DNA of 64,000 nucleotides from Lentisalinibacter sp964427415 (GCA_964427415.1 CAYRUH010000001.1:62001-126000); one strand, 5' to 3'; positions 35,053 to 44,091 are shown, numbered from the stretch's first letter. Notes: generated by a model from the sequence alone, not told the origin. A program made the numbers and translations.

Positions 35053-35996
35053 TGGCAAAAGTACTGATTATTGCAGAGCACGACGGGCAATCCCTGAACC
35101 CGAGCACGCCGAAGTGCGTGCAATGCGCCTCCGGCATCGAGGGCGCCGAGATCCACGTCGCCGTGTTTGCCAAAGGCGCCTCCGCCGTTGCGGAGCAGGC
35201 GGCAACCATCGACGGCGTCGCAAAAGTGCTGAGGGTGGAGAACGACGCCAACGAACACGCCCTCGGGGCGGTCCTGGCGCCCCAGGTGGTCGAACTCGCC
35301 GGCGGCTACACCCATGTGCTCGGTCCCTCCACCAGTTTCGGCAAGGATCTCCTGCCCCGGGTAGCCGCGCTGCTCGGCGTGAACCAGATTTCCGACGTGA
35401 TGGAGGTGCTCGGCCCGCACGAGTTCAAGCGCCCGATCTACGCCGGCAATGCAATCATCACGGTGAAGGCACCGGAAGACAAGACGCTGGTCGCCACGGT
35501 GCGCGCGGCCTCCTACCAGGCCGCCGGCGAGGGCGGCAACGCCGAAGTCGAGTCCGCCTCGGTGGGCGCGGAGCTGCCCACGCACACCCGCTGGGTGGAG
35601 TTGCAGGCCGGCTCGTCGGACCGGCCGGATCTGGCCACCGCGCCGCGGGTGGTGTCCGGCGGCCGGGCGCTAGGCAGCGAAGAGAACTTCGAGATTATCT
35701 TCAAGCTGGCCGACAAACTCGGCGCGGCGGTGGGCGCCTCCCGGGCCGCCGTGGATGCGGGTTACGTGCCCAACGAGCTGCAGGTGGGACAGACCGGCAA
35801 GATCATCGCGCCGGAAATCTACATCGCCATCGGCATTTCGGGCGCGATCCAGCATCTCACCGGCATCAAGGACGCCGGCACGATCGTCGCGATTAACAAG
35901 GACGAGGACGCGCCCATCTTCGAGGTGGCGGACATCGGTCTGGTGGCTGACCTGTTTAAGGCCATCCCGGAGCTCGAGGAGCAGCTGGGCGGCTGA
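35052..35996 (+). CDS. etfA: Electron transfer flavoprotein alpha subunit
   Basis: EtfA holds the FAD of the heterodimer. The 314-residue protein has the C-terminal FAD-binding segment (SRAAVDAGYVPNELQVGQTGK, IAIGISGAIQHLTG, INKDEDAPIFEVADIG). It serves the three acyl-CoA dehydrogenases in the window and others elsewhere. The start ATG overlaps the etfB stop as TGATG. Confidence 0.97.
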   Translation: MAKVLIIAEHDGQSLNPSTPKCVQCASGIEGAEIHVAVFAKGASAVAEQAATIDGVAKVLRVENDANEHALGAVLAPQVVELAGGYTHVLGPSTSFGKDLLPRVAALLGVNQISDVMEVLGPHEFKRPIYAGNAIITVKAPEDKTLVATVRAASYQAAGEGGNAEVESASVGAELPTHTRWVELQAGSSDRPDLATAPRVVSGGRALGSEENFEIIFKLADKLGAAVGASRAAVDAGYVPNELQVGQTGKIIAPEIYIAIGISGAIQHLTGIKDAGTIVAINKDEDAPIFEVADIGLVADLFKAIPELEEQLGG

Positions 35997-36018
35997 CCGG
36001 CAGCCGGACCACGGTTGC

Positions 36019-36042
36019 GGCGGGCGCTCGCTCTCGCCCGCC
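36019..36042. terminator. Stem-loop between convergent etfA and membrane-protein gene
   Basis: GGCGGGCG and CGCCCGCC form a perfect 8-bp stem with an 8-base loop, 23 bases after the etfA stop. No T-tract follows on either strand, so its role as a terminator is uncertain. Confidence 0.4.
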
Positions 36043-36091
36043 CGCAACTCCGGCGCACCGGCTCTGCCGGCGAAGCCCAGGGCCGCTGGAA

Positions 36092-36754
36092 CTAGGGCCG
36101 CTGGAAGATTCCGAGCGCCGCTTCGAGTACCAGTGCGACCCAGATCGCGATGACGAAGGGGCGTGCCCGGGTCAGGCTGCGCTGTATGGCGCCTTCGGTC
36201 GCCGGCCGGGACCCTTCCTCCATCAGGGTCGCGAATGCGGGGCCAAACGGCTTCAGGGCGATGCGGATGCCCAGCCCGCAGGCGACCGTGACGGCGAACA
36301 GGAACAATTTCAGCGCGATCCAGTCGCCGCGGATCCAGTCCGGATCCACGAGATGCCACAGGGCTGCTCCCGCCGTGGCGCCGATCACCACGAGGCGCAG
36401 CCCGAAATCCGTGCGCTGCAGGGCACGCGCCGCCGGCGGCGCCTGCACGTAATGGACCGCCAGCACGAGGCCCAGCCAGACGAAGGACGCCGCCCACATG
36501 AGAAGCAATCCCGGCTCCGACAGGGGCAGCTGCTGGCGGATGGCCGCGAGATGCAGTCCGGCGGGCAGGATGAGGACCATGCAGATGCGGGGCGACATGT
36601 CGACCGCGAGCATGATCGCCGCCGCGGTCTTGCGTGCCTCCCGGCCGAGGTCCGGGTCCGAGACGAAGCGGCTGGCGTAGAACACTCCAAGATCGCCGCC
36701 GAGCCAGTAGGCGAAAAGGACTACGTGCAGCAGCACCAGCAGATCGTAGAGCAT
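36092..36754 (-). CDS. Small integral membrane protein, paralogue of the protein at 43372-44064
   Basis: This 220-residue protein has about six membrane helices and no family I can name with certainty. It starts LYDLLVLLHVVLFAYWLGGDLGVF and contains MSPRICMVLIL, HYVQAPPAARAL and KLFLFAVTVACGLGIRIALKPF. The His in helix 1 and the WLGxDLGV and PRI motifs recur in the protein at 43372-44064. The layout recalls DUF2269/CopD-type proteins, but this is tentative. The start is the ATG at 36754, overlapping the MDR gene stop as TGATG, so the two are cotranscribed. Confidence 0.75.
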   Translation of the reverse strand: MLYDLLVLLHVVLFAYWLGGDLGVFYASRFVSDPDLGREARKTAAAIMLAVDMSPRICMVLILPAGLHLAAIRQQLPLSEPGLLLMWAASFVWLGLVLAVHYVQAPPAARALQRTDFGLRLVVIGATAGAALWHLVDPDWIRGDWIALKLFLFAVTVACGLGIRIALKPFGPAFATLMEEGSRPATEGAIQRSLTRARPFVIAIWVALVLEAALGIFQRP

Positions 36755-37767
36755 CAGGCCTGCGCTACCCTGACCAGAGCCTTGCCGACATTCTCGCCCC
36801 GCATCAGGCGGCAGAACGCCTCCGGCGCGTGCTCCAGCCCCTCCGTGACGTCCTCCCGGGCGCGGATCAGGCCGTCCCGGTGCCAGGCCGTCGACGCTGC
36901 CAGGAACTGCTCCCAGCGGTCGTAGTAGTCGTAGACCACGAGCCCGTGGACGTGTGCCCGGGCGCCGATCACCGGACCCAGGTTTGGCCCTGGCGGAGGC
37001 TCGCCGCTGCGGTTGTACTGGTCGATCATGCCGCACAGCACGATGCGGGCACCGAGAGCCAGCCGGCCCATCGCCGCCGCCAGGGTGTCGCCGGCGACGT
37101 TGTCGAAATACACGTCGATGCCATCCGGGCAGCTTGCCGCCAGACGCTCGCGCAGATCCTCCCGGTGGTAGTCGATGCAGTCATCGAAACCGTAGCTACC
37201 GGTCACCAGTTCGCATTTCTCACGGGATCCCGCGATGCCGACCGCCCGCGCTCCGCGCAGGCGCGCGATCTGGCCGACCATGCTGCCAACCGGCCCCGCG
37301 GCGGCGGACACAACCACGGTCTCGCCAGCCTGGGGACGGGCCAGGAATTTCAGGCCGGACCAGGCGGTCAGGCCGGGCATGCCCAGGATGCCCAGCGCCA
37401 GCGAGGCGGGCGGTCCGTCCGCATCGAGGACACGCACGCCCTCGCCGTCCGACAGGCCGTAATCCTGCCAGCCGTTGCAGTCGGCTACGAGCATCCCGGG
37501 CCGGTAATCCGGGTGCCGCGACACCACCACCGCCGATACGGTGCTGCCCACGACGACGTCCCCCGGACCCACCTGGTCGGCAGAGATATGACGGCCGGAG
37601 ATCACACCACGCACGTACGGGTCCAGGGAGAGCCAGAGCGTGCGCGAAACGAACTGCTGCGGGCCGGCTTCCGGCATCTCACCCTCGGTCAGACGGAAGT
37701 CGTGCGCTACCGGAACCCCCTCCGGGACGCGGGCAAGGACGACCCGCCGGTTGACGGACGCGCCCAC
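36754..37767 (-). CDS. NADP-dependent oxidoreductase, MDR family (CurA / prostaglandin-reductase type)
   Basis: This 337-residue medium-chain reductase lacks the zinc ligands of alcohol dehydrogenases. It has the cofactor-binding segment VVVSAAAGPVGSMVGQIARLRGARAVGIAGS, the NRRVVLAR N-terminus and LDPYVRG typical of the CurA/YncB/leukotriene-B4-reductase group, which reduce alpha,beta-unsaturated carbonyls. It lies 8 bases after the peroxiredoxin start-side neighbour and is coupled to the membrane-protein gene, so a detoxification or quinone/enone reduction role is plausible. Confidence 0.88.
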   Translation of the reverse strand: MGASVNRRVVLARVPEGVPVAHDFRLTEGEMPEAGPQQFVSRTLWLSLDPYVRGVISGRHISADQVGPGDVVVGSTVSAVVVSRHPDYRPGMLVADCNGWQDYGLSDGEGVRVLDADGPPASLALGILGMPGLTAWSGLKFLARPQAGETVVVSAAAGPVGSMVGQIARLRGARAVGIAGSREKCELVTGSYGFDDCIDYHREDLRERLAASCPDGIDVYFDNVAGDTLAAAMGRLALGARIVLCGMIDQYNRSGEPPPGPNLGPVIGARAHVHGLVVYDYYDRWEQFLAASTAWHRDGLIRAREDVTEGLEHAPEAFCRLMRGENVGKALVRVAQA

Positions 37768-37775
37768 GGCGTCGC

Positions 37776-38258
37776 TCAGACGGCCGCCAGCATCGTCTCC
37801 GCCGAACTTACCTCGAACTGCCCGGGCGCCTCGATATTAACCGCTTTTGCCACACCGTCATCGACCAGGATGGCAAAACGCTGGCAGCGCTGGCCCATCC
37901 CGAAGCCGCTGGCATCGAGCTCGAGACCGAGCTTTTGGCTGTATTCGGCATTGCCGTCGGCGAGCATCAATACCTTGTCGGCGACGCCGCGGTCCCGGCC
38001 CCACGCATGCATGACGAAGACGTCGTTCACGGCCATGCACGCGATGGTGTCGACGCCCTTGCCGGCGAACTCCGAGGCGTGCTCGACGTACCCGGGCAGG
38101 TGGTTCATGGAGCAGGTGGGCGTGAAGGCCCCCGGCACGCCAAAGATCACCACCTTCTTGCCCTTGAACAGTTCATCGGTCGTGATCTGTCCGGGACCCT
38201 CCGACGTCATCACGCCGAGCGTTCCCTCGGGCATGCGTTCTCCGGGACTGATAGCCAT
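37776..38258 (-). CDS. Peroxiredoxin, Prx5 type
   Basis: This 160-residue atypical peroxiredoxin reduces hydroperoxides. The peroxidatic Cys lies in PGAFTPTCSMNHLPGY (about residue 49), with AWGRDRGV and the C-terminal GQRCQRFAILVDDG supplying a second Cys. Prx5 enzymes usually take electrons from glutaredoxin or thioredoxin. The start is the ATG at 38258 with AAGGAGAGAG before it; the in-frame upstream extension is not conserved. Confidence 0.94.
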   Translation of the reverse strand: MAISPGERMPEGTLGVMTSEGPGQITTDELFKGKKVVIFGVPGAFTPTCSMNHLPGYVEHASEFAGKGVDTIACMAVNDVFVMHAWGRDRGVADKVLMLADGNAEYSQKLGLELDASGFGMGQRCQRFAILVDDGVAKAVNIEAPGQFEVSSAETMLAAV

Positions 38259-38340
38259 TTGCTCTCTCCTTGCTGGAAACCGGTTAGCGGCGGTCTTCGT
38301 CCGCTGCGCCATTGATTCTTCTTCGCAGCCGTCCCGCCCG

Positions 38341-39603
38341 TCAGCCATCGATGAGGAACAGGGACAAGCCGGGCCAGAAGGATACCACCGACAGGCCCAC
38401 CAGCATCAACAGAAGAAACGGCACCACCGCCCGGCAGATCAACCAGAAGTTCTCCCGGAACGCTCCGAGCGCCACGATCAGGTTAAGGCCCAGCGGCGGT
38501 GTCAGATAGCCGATCTCGAGATTGACCACCATGATGATGCCAAAGTGCACTGGATCGATGCCCTGAGCGGCCGCCAGCGGCATCAGCATCGGCGCCAGGA
38601 TGAGGATGGCCGAGCCGATATCCATGATGCAGCCGACGATCAGCAGAAAGACGTTAACGATCAGCAGGAAAGCAATCCGGCTGTCGATCTGCCCGCTGAG
38701 CCAGTCCACCAACTGCTCCGGCACTTTCTGGTAGGTGAAGAATACATTCAGCGCCAGCGCCAGCATCAGCACCGGGAACAGCCCGCCCAGCAGGCGTCCG
38801 GTATCCGCCATGACCTCGGCCACGTCCCGGATGCCCAGCTCCCGATGCACCAGCACCTCCACCAGCAGGGCGTAGACGACAGCGACCGCCGCCGATTCCG
38901 TGGCCGTGAAGTGACCCGTGTAGATGCCGCCGAGGATGATCACGGGCATGAGCAGTGCGAGCATCCCGTGCCAGGCCGCCGCGCGCACCTCCGCGTACAC
39001 CAGGGGCTGACGGTCGCGCCGCCAGTTCACCGCCACCGCGTAGGCGGCCATCAGCCCGGTCAGCAGCAGCGCGGGACCGAGGCCTGCGATGAACAGGTCG
39101 GCGATCGAGGTCTGCGTCATCACGCCGTACAGGATGAGCGGGATGGATGGTGGCACGATGATCCCCAGCGTGCCGGCCGAGGTCAGCGCACCCAGGGAGA
39201 ACCGCTTGCCGTAGCCTGCCTGGAGGAGGGCTGGATACATCACGGCGCCCACCGCGAGCAGCGTGACCGTACCCGAACCCGAGATGGCCGCGAAGACTGC
39301 GCAGGAGAGCACCGTGGCTATCGCCAGACCGCCGGGCACGGGCCCGGTGAGCGCTTTGACCAGCCCCACCAGCCGCAACGCCATGCCGCCCCTGGCCATG
39401 ATATTGCCAGCCAGAATGAACAGCGGTATCGAGAGGAGGACTTCCTTGTTGAGCGCACCCCAGGCATCGAGCACGATGAAGCTGAGCTCGTCCTCGGTGT
39501 AGAAGATGTACAGGTAGGCAACGGCGGTACCGAGGATAACCAGGAGGTTCTGCCGCAGCGCGAGCAGCACGAGGACGAGCGCGATCAGCCAGAGCGCGCC
39601 CAC
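38341..39603 (-). CDS. dctM: TRAP transporter large permease (DctM)
   Basis: DctM is the large membrane subunit of a tripartite TRAP uptake system, using an ion gradient to import organic acids. The 420-residue protein has about 12 helices and DctM segments such as NKEVLLSIPLFILAGNIM, AAISGSGTVTLLAVGAVMYP, AGTLGIIVPPSIPLILYG and LEIGYLTPPLGLNLIV. It is 1 base from the dctQ stop and should be cotranscribed. The matching DctP is on the opposite strand 0.8 kb away. Confidence 0.93.
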   Translation of the reverse strand: MGALWLIALVLVLLALRQNLLVILGTAVAYLYIFYTEDELSFIVLDAWGALNKEVLLSIPLFILAGNIMARGGMALRLVGLVKALTGPVPGGLAIATVLSCAVFAAISGSGTVTLLAVGAVMYPALLQAGYGKRFSLGALTSAGTLGIIVPPSIPLILYGVMTQTSIADLFIAGLGPALLLTGLMAAYAVAVNWRRDRQPLVYAEVRAAAWHGMLALLMPVIILGGIYTGHFTATESAAVAVVYALLVEVLVHRELGIRDVAEVMADTGRLLGGLFPVLMLALALNVFFTYQKVPEQLVDWLSGQIDSRIAFLLIVNVFLLIVGCIMDIGSAILILAPMLMPLAAAQGIDPVHFGIIMVVNLEIGYLTPPLGLNLIVALGAFRENFWLICRAVVPFLLLMLVGLSVVSFWPGLSLFLIDG

Positions 39604-39604
39604 T

Positions 39605-40105
39605 TCAGCTCTGCTCCGTGCCAGCCGCCGGCGCCATCGGCCTCAGTTCCGGCCGCGCGGCGTAGATGCCGTGGCGCAGCGCCGCAACGCCGAACACGAG
39701 GGGAATCACGGCCTGGATGGGCCAGACCGGCAGCCGCAGAATCTCCGAGCGTTGGTCGAGCCGGACACTCGTGATCACCATGTCGGTCGCGATCACGGTG
39801 AAGGCGACACAGAAGAGCGCGAACAGCGCATGCTGCAGGAACGCGAGCTGGAACTCCCAGCGCGCCGGTAACCAGTTATCGGCGAAACGGGGGCGCAGAT
39901 GAGAGCCGCTGGCCGAGGCCAGACCGACCCCGAACATGACGACGACGATGTTGAAATAGACCCCGACCTGCCGCGCCCAGGGCAGCCCGATGCCGGTCAC
40001 CTCCCGCGCCAGCACGTCGGCGAACACCACGCCGACCATGCCGCTGAAGGCGATGATCACGACCACCCGCTCGACGCGATGCAGCGAGTCCAGCAGACCT
40101 CTCAC
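39605..40105 (-). CDS. dctQ: TRAP transporter small permease (DctQ)
   Basis: DctQ is the four-helix small subunit of TRAP systems. The 166-residue protein has the DctQ segment VVFADVLAREVTGIGLPWARQVGVYFNI and later helices. The start is the GTG at 40105 with GGAGG six bases upstream; the upstream open frame has no conserved extension. It is divergent from the GST-dctP pair. Confidence 0.88.
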   Translation of the reverse strand: MRGLLDSLHRVERVVVIIAFSGMVGVVFADVLAREVTGIGLPWARQVGVYFNIVVVMFGVGLASASGSHLRPRFADNWLPARWEFQLAFLQHALFALFCVAFTVIATDMVITSVRLDQRSEILRLPVWPIQAVIPLVFGVAALRHGIYAARPELRPMAPAAGTEQS

Positions 40106-40298
40106 ATCCTGCCTCCGCGACTCATACCTTTCAGCACTGGCAACTGCATGCTTGCGTCGGTACCTTTCCGTCTGCGCTTTCGCGCCGCGAGCCGAGTATC
40201 GCAGACTCCGGTTGCCGGGTGCGAACAGGACCGCCCGGCTGCACGGCTGCCGGGCGTGGCGTACCATTGCACGCGTATCCCTATTCGCCGAGGAACGG
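40106..40298. promoter_or_regulatory. Divergent dctQ/GST intergenic region
   Basis: The 193-base gap should hold the promoters for dctQM on one side and gst-dctP on the other. I see no clear -10/-35 pair or strong palindrome in it. Confidence 0.3.
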
Positions 40299-40913
40299 AT
40301 GATCACACTCTACACGGCTGCCACGGCCAACGGCCAGAAAGCGGCCATCGCCCTGGAAGAGGCCGGCCTGGATTACCGTACCCGTATGCTCGATCTCGCC
40401 GCCGGCGAACACCTGGATGCCGCCGTGCTGGCGCTTAACCCGGTGGGGCGGATCCCGTTCATCGAATTCGACGACGGCAATGCCGGCCACGTGGTCTACG
40501 GCACGCTGCCGGTCGCCATCTACGCCGCGGAACGCAGCGGCCGGCTGCTGCCGTCCGCCGGGCCCGGCCGTTACGCCGTGCTGCAGTGGGCCGCGTTCGC
40601 CGCCACCGACCTCGGACACGTCTTCGCCAATCAGTTCCTGCTGGAGGAGCTGGTCGGCACGGAGGACGCCCGCGTGCGCGAGTTCATCCACCGCCAGATA
40701 GCGCGCATGCTCGGCATCGTGGACGAGCGTCTCGGGCAGTCGGAATTCCTGGCAGGCGAGGCGTACAGCATCGCCGATGTGCTCGCCTATCCGACCGCCG
40801 CCAACTCTGCCAGCCGGCTGCCCGGCAAGCTCGAGGACTATCCGCACATCCGTCGCTGGGCCGACAGCGTCGGCCGGCGCCCGGCGGTCACCCGCGGCAT
40901 GGAGAACGCGTGA
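40299..40913 (+). CDS. Glutathione S-transferase family protein
   Basis: This 204-residue protein has an N-terminal thioredoxin-like GST domain (ITLYTAATANGQKAAIALEEAGLDY, NPVGRIPFIEF) and a C-terminal helical domain (SIADVLAYPTAANS). The active-site Ser or Tyr is not obvious and Asn11 may replace it. Its stop overlaps the dctP start (GTGA), so it is cotranscribed with the TRAP binding protein. Confidence 0.9.
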   Translation: MITLYTAATANGQKAAIALEEAGLDYRTRMLDLAAGEHLDAAVLALNPVGRIPFIEFDDGNAGHVVYGTLPVAIYAAERSGRLLPSAGPGRYAVLQWAAFAATDLGHVFANQFLLEELVGTEDARVREFIHRQIARMLGIVDERLGQSEFLAGEAYSIADVLAYPTAANSASRLPGKLEDYPHIRRWADSVGRRPAVTRGMENA

Positions 40914-41950
40914 CAGGGACGCGGCTGCACGTCCTGGGCCTCCTGGTCCTCCTGATCCTGCTGCTAGGCCTCGCGGCGGGCTGCGGCGAGATCACGCCCG
41001 ATACGTCGCGAGTGCGAATCACGGCCCTGAGTCCGCCGGGTACCCCCTGGCATGAGGGCTGGCTCCGGTTCGAGGCGCGCTTCCACGCCATCAACGACAC
41101 GGATCTGGAGCTGGACATGTTCGTCACCGGCCAGCTCGGCAGCGAGGAGACCATGCTCTCCAGCCTGCGTCGCGGCCGCGTCCATATCGGCGGCTTCTCC
41201 CTGCAGGGCCTGGCGGTCGTCGTGCCCGAGCTGAACGTGCTGCTCGCGCCCTATCTGTTTGATTCGGTCGAGGAGATCGACTTCGTCATCGACCATTACC
41301 TGACGCCCGCCTTCCGGGAGCTGTTCGCCGCCAGGGGCATGGAACTGCTCCAGTGGGCCGAGGTCGGCTGGACTCACATCTACGGCGTGACGCCTGTCAT
41401 CACGCCGGACGACGCCCGCGACCGGCCGATGAGAGCCTCGAATGCGATCGGCTCCCAGGTCTTCACCGAGGCCATCGGCGCCGACAGCACGCCGGTCACC
41501 TTCTCCGAGGTGATCCCGTCGCTGCAGACCGGCCTGATCGAGAGCGGCCAGACCGGCACCGGCATGTATGCGATTGCCGGCATCTCCCGGGAGGCGAAGC
41601 ACTTCACGCTCACCTATCACGCCTTCGATACCGGGCTCATCGTCGCCAATCGAAGCTGGTACCGCGCGCTTTCCGAGCGCAAGCAGGATGTGATCATGAG
41701 CTCCCTGGACCCGCTGCAGTACAGCCGGGACGATGTGCGGCGGGTCCTGGCGGATATTCTGACCGAACAACTCCCGGCCCAGTCGGTGAAAATCCACCGA
41801 CTGGACCAGGAGCAGCGGAGACGCTGGCGCGACGCCCTGGCCGGCACCCACGAGAAACTGCTGGAGCGCGTCGGCGGACGAGCCCGGGAGATCTACCGCC
41901 TCGTGCAGGAAGGCAAACGGGAATGGGCGAGTCTGCACGGTGCCGGGTAA
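40910..41950 (+). CDS. dctP: TRAP transporter substrate-binding lipoprotein (DctP)
   Basis: DctP captures the substrate for the DctQM permease. The 346-residue precursor has a signal sequence with a lipobox, LLGLAAGCGE, so the mature protein begins at a lipidated Cys. The body has DctP segments (PPGTPWHEGWLRFEARF, GGFSLQGLAVVVPELNVLLAPYLF, PSLQTGLIESGQTGTGMYAIAG) and the usual C-terminal helices. Family chemistry is dicarboxylate or related acid binding. A lipid anchor on a TRAP binding protein is uncommon in Gram-negative bacteria, where most are soluble. The start is the GTG at 40910. Confidence 0.9.
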   Translation: MTGTRLHVLGLLVLLILLLGLAAGCGEITPDTSRVRITALSPPGTPWHEGWLRFEARFHAINDTDLELDMFVTGQLGSEETMLSSLRRGRVHIGGFSLQGLAVVVPELNVLLAPYLFDSVEEIDFVIDHYLTPAFRELFAARGMELLQWAEVGWTHIYGVTPVITPDDARDRPMRASNAIGSQVFTEAIGADSTPVTFSEVIPSLQTGLIESGQTGTGMYAIAGISREAKHFTLTYHAFDTGLIVANRSWYRALSERKQDVIMSSLDPLQYSRDDVRRVLADILTEQLPAQSVKIHRLDQEQRRRWRDALAGTHEKLLERVGGRAREIYRLVQEGKREWASLHGAG

Positions 41951-42001
41951 ACCTCGCCGCCGCCAGCGCGGACCAGCCGCAAACACAGAGGAAACAGGAT
42001 C

Positions 42002-42601
42002 ATGCCACAGCCCGATTACATCATCGCCCTCGACATCAAACTGCCGGACCCTGCCGACCTGGACGCCGACATGGCGAAGTATTTCCGAGTGTGCGAAGAG
42101 AAGCTCGGCATGGTGCCCAACGTGCTGAAGGCCCACAGCTTCGACCAGGACCAGCTGCGTGCTTTCGCCGGTTTCTACAATGGGCTGATGCTGGAGGAAT
42201 CCGGTCTGACACCCCTCGAGCGGGAGATGATCGCCGTCGTGGTCTCATCCGCCAACCACTGCTATTACTGCCTGGTCGCCCACGGCGCCGCCGTGCGCGA
42301 GCTGTCCGGAGACCCGGAACTCGGCGAGATGCTCGTCATGAACTATCGGGTCGCACGGCTTGAGCCGCGTACCCGGGCCATGCTCGACTTCGCCTGGAAG
42401 CTCACCGCCACGCCCCAGCAGATCGTCGACGAGGACCGGGAGGAACTGCGCCGCTACGGCTTCGGCGAACGGGATATCTGGGACATTGCCGCCGTCTCCT
42501 CATTTTTCAATATGAGCAACCGCATGGCCACCGCGGTCGACATGATGCCGAACCGGGACTATCACGCAGCCCATCGGGGCGCACCGGAGTGCCAGCCATG
42601 A
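42002..42601 (+). CDS. AhpD-like / peroxidase-related enzyme (carboxymuconolactone decarboxylase fold)
   Basis: This 199-residue protein has the AhpD/CMD-like redox motif NHCYYCLVAHG (CxxC plus His, about residues 83-93), typical of the peroxidase-related subfamily. It probably reduces peroxides or acts as a thiol redox protein. It has EREMIAVVVSSANHCYYC before it and FFNMSNRMATAVDMMPN at the end. It lies downstream of dctP (51-base gap) and may be in the same operon. The start is the ATG at 42002 with GAGGAAAC. Confidence 0.88.
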   Translation: MPQPDYIIALDIKLPDPADLDADMAKYFRVCEEKLGMVPNVLKAHSFDQDQLRAFAGFYNGLMLEESGLTPLEREMIAVVVSSANHCYYCLVAHGAAVRELSGDPELGEMLVMNYRVARLEPRTRAMLDFAWKLTATPQQIVDEDREELRRYGFGERDIWDIAAVSSFFNMSNRMATAVDMMPNRDYHAAHRGAPECQP

Positions 42602-42655
42602 GGTGACCGCAGGCGACCGCCGGGAAGACCGCCCGGACGATGGCGACAGCGGCGG

Positions 42656-43309
42656 CTAGCTGGCGGCTTTCTCCCGCGGGGCCAGTCCGAACACGCGACG
42701 TGCGGCCAGGATGTGGCTGCGCATGACCGAGGCGGCCCAGTCGGAATCCCGCGCCTCGATGGCCGCCACCAGTTCCAGGTGGTGCTGCGCGCTGCGCACC
42801 AGCGACTCGGTGTCGTAGTTGCGGAAGGTCAGCGTGACCAGTGCCGACTGGGTCAGCGTGGTGAGGATGTTGCGCAGCAGCCGGTTGCCGCCCGCTTCGG
42901 CGATCTCGTGATGGAAGCGGTCGTTCAGCTCGCTGATGCGCGCGGGATAGCCCGGCTTGCGCTGCTGCGAGGCGTGCAACTGTTGCTCGGCCAGTGACCG
43001 CAGACGGGCCATCGTCTGCGCGTCGGCGTGCCGCGCGGCCTGGGCGGCCGCGAAGGACTCAAGCACCGCGCGCAGATCGAAAATTTCGTCCAGCTCCCGC
43101 TCCGACCAGCTGGTGACAACAGCGCCCTGATTCGGCACGAATTCCAGCAGTCCCTCGACGTTCAGCTGGCGTAACGCCTCGCGCACGGGCGTGCGGCTGA
43201 CGCCGGCGAGTTCCGCAACCTCCTGCTCGGTGATACGCGCGCCCGGTCCGTATTTGCCCGAGACGATACCGTCACGCACCGCCATGTAGGCTTTTTCGAC
43301 TGCTTTCAC
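42656..43309 (-). CDS. GntR family transcriptional regulator, FCD (FadR-type) subfamily
   Basis: This 217-residue regulator has an N-terminal winged helix (about 8-75; GARITEQEVAELAGVSRTPVREALRQLNVEGLLEF) and an FCD effector domain (about 80-210). The metal-site residues are visible: Asp and His in LNDRFHHEI, His in SAQHHLELV and His in MRSHILAAR. Regulators of this class sense carboxylic acids and bind palindromes such as TTGTATACAA. The two copies of that palindrome at 49193 and 49256 make this gene the best candidate in the window. Confidence 0.92.
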   Translation of the reverse strand: MKAVEKAYMAVRDGIVSGKYGPGARITEQEVAELAGVSRTPVREALRQLNVEGLLEFVPNQGAVVTSWSERELDEIFDLRAVLESFAAAQAARHADAQTMARLRSLAEQQLHASQQRKPGYPARISELNDRFHHEIAEAGGNRLLRNILTTLTQSALVTLTFRNYDTESLVRSAQHHLELVAAIEARDSDWAASVMRSHILAARRVFGLAPREKAAS

Positions 43310-43371
43310 GCTGTCCTCCCCCCGGCTAAGATCGACAGCGAGATTCTCACGGCGTCAACCGGAGCACCCCA

Positions 43372-44064
43372 TTGAGCGGCATCACGATCTACGGCCTGCT
43401 GGATTATCTGCATATCCTGCTACTCGTGTTCTGGCTCGGCACCGACCTCGGCGTCCTGCTGGCTGCACGCCGCGTCCGCGATGCGGCCCTGACGCCCGCC
43501 GAGCGCCTCACGCTGCTCGATCTGGCACTCCGGATCGATCTCCTGCCCCGCATCGCCTTCAGCCTCATGTTCGCCGTCGGGGCGACGCTGGGTTATCTCG
43601 GCGGCACACTCCCGATTTCCGGGTGGGCCCTCGCACTGCTCTGGGCGCTCACCGCCCTCTGGCTGATCCTGACCCTCGCACTGGCAGCGGCAGAGGGCAA
43701 GCCCCGCCAGGGCCTGCTCGCGGCCGTACAGCGCATCTGGCTCATCGCCGTGGCCCTGGCCTGCGGACTGGCGGCCCTGTGGCTGCTGGCCCGCGGCGCC
43801 GAGGCGCCGGTGCCCGGCTGGCTCGGGCTGAAGATCGCCCTGTACGGGCTCGTGTGCCTTGCAGCCATCGGCATCGAGCGCGCCTTCCTGCCGCTGATCC
43901 CGGCGATGGGTGAGCTGGCCGGATCCGGCAGTTCCGCCGCACTCGAGACCCGCATCAGCGGCGCGATCAACCACGCCCTGCGCTACGTCTACTCGCTCTA
44001 CGGTCTCCTGTTCCTGGCCGCGTTCCTCGGCGTCACGAAACCGTTCCTCGGCGCCGCCGGCTGA
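43372..44064 (+). CDS. Small integral membrane protein, paralogue of the protein at 36092-36754
   Basis: This 230-residue protein has about six membrane helices. It begins ITIYGLLDYLHILLLVFWLGTDLGVLLAARRV and shares WLGxDLGV, a helix-1 His and the PRIAFSLM (PRI) motif with the protein at 36092-36754. The family is not named with confidence; DUF2269/CopD-like is a possibility. The start is the TTG at 43372 with GGAG upstream. It is divergent from the GntR gene and convergent to hyuB. Confidence 0.7.
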   Translation: MSGITIYGLLDYLHILLLVFWLGTDLGVLLAARRVRDAALTPAERLTLLDLALRIDLLPRIAFSLMFAVGATLGYLGGTLPISGWALALLWALTALWLILTLALAAAEGKPRQGLLAAVQRIWLIAVALACGLAALWLLARGAEAPVPGWLGLKIALYGLVCLAAIGIERAFLPLIPAMGELAGSGSSAALETRISGAINHALRYVYSLYGLLFLAAFLGVTKPFLGAAG

Positions 44065-44091
44065 CGGCTCCCGGGGGGCGCCGGGCGGCCG

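Noticed and set aside
36634..39774. Plus-strand open frame of 1046 codons opposite the MDR, Prx5 and dctM genes
   Set aside because: It is the complement of real genes, with a His/Gln/Arg-rich composition typical of antisense GC-rich frames and no domain.
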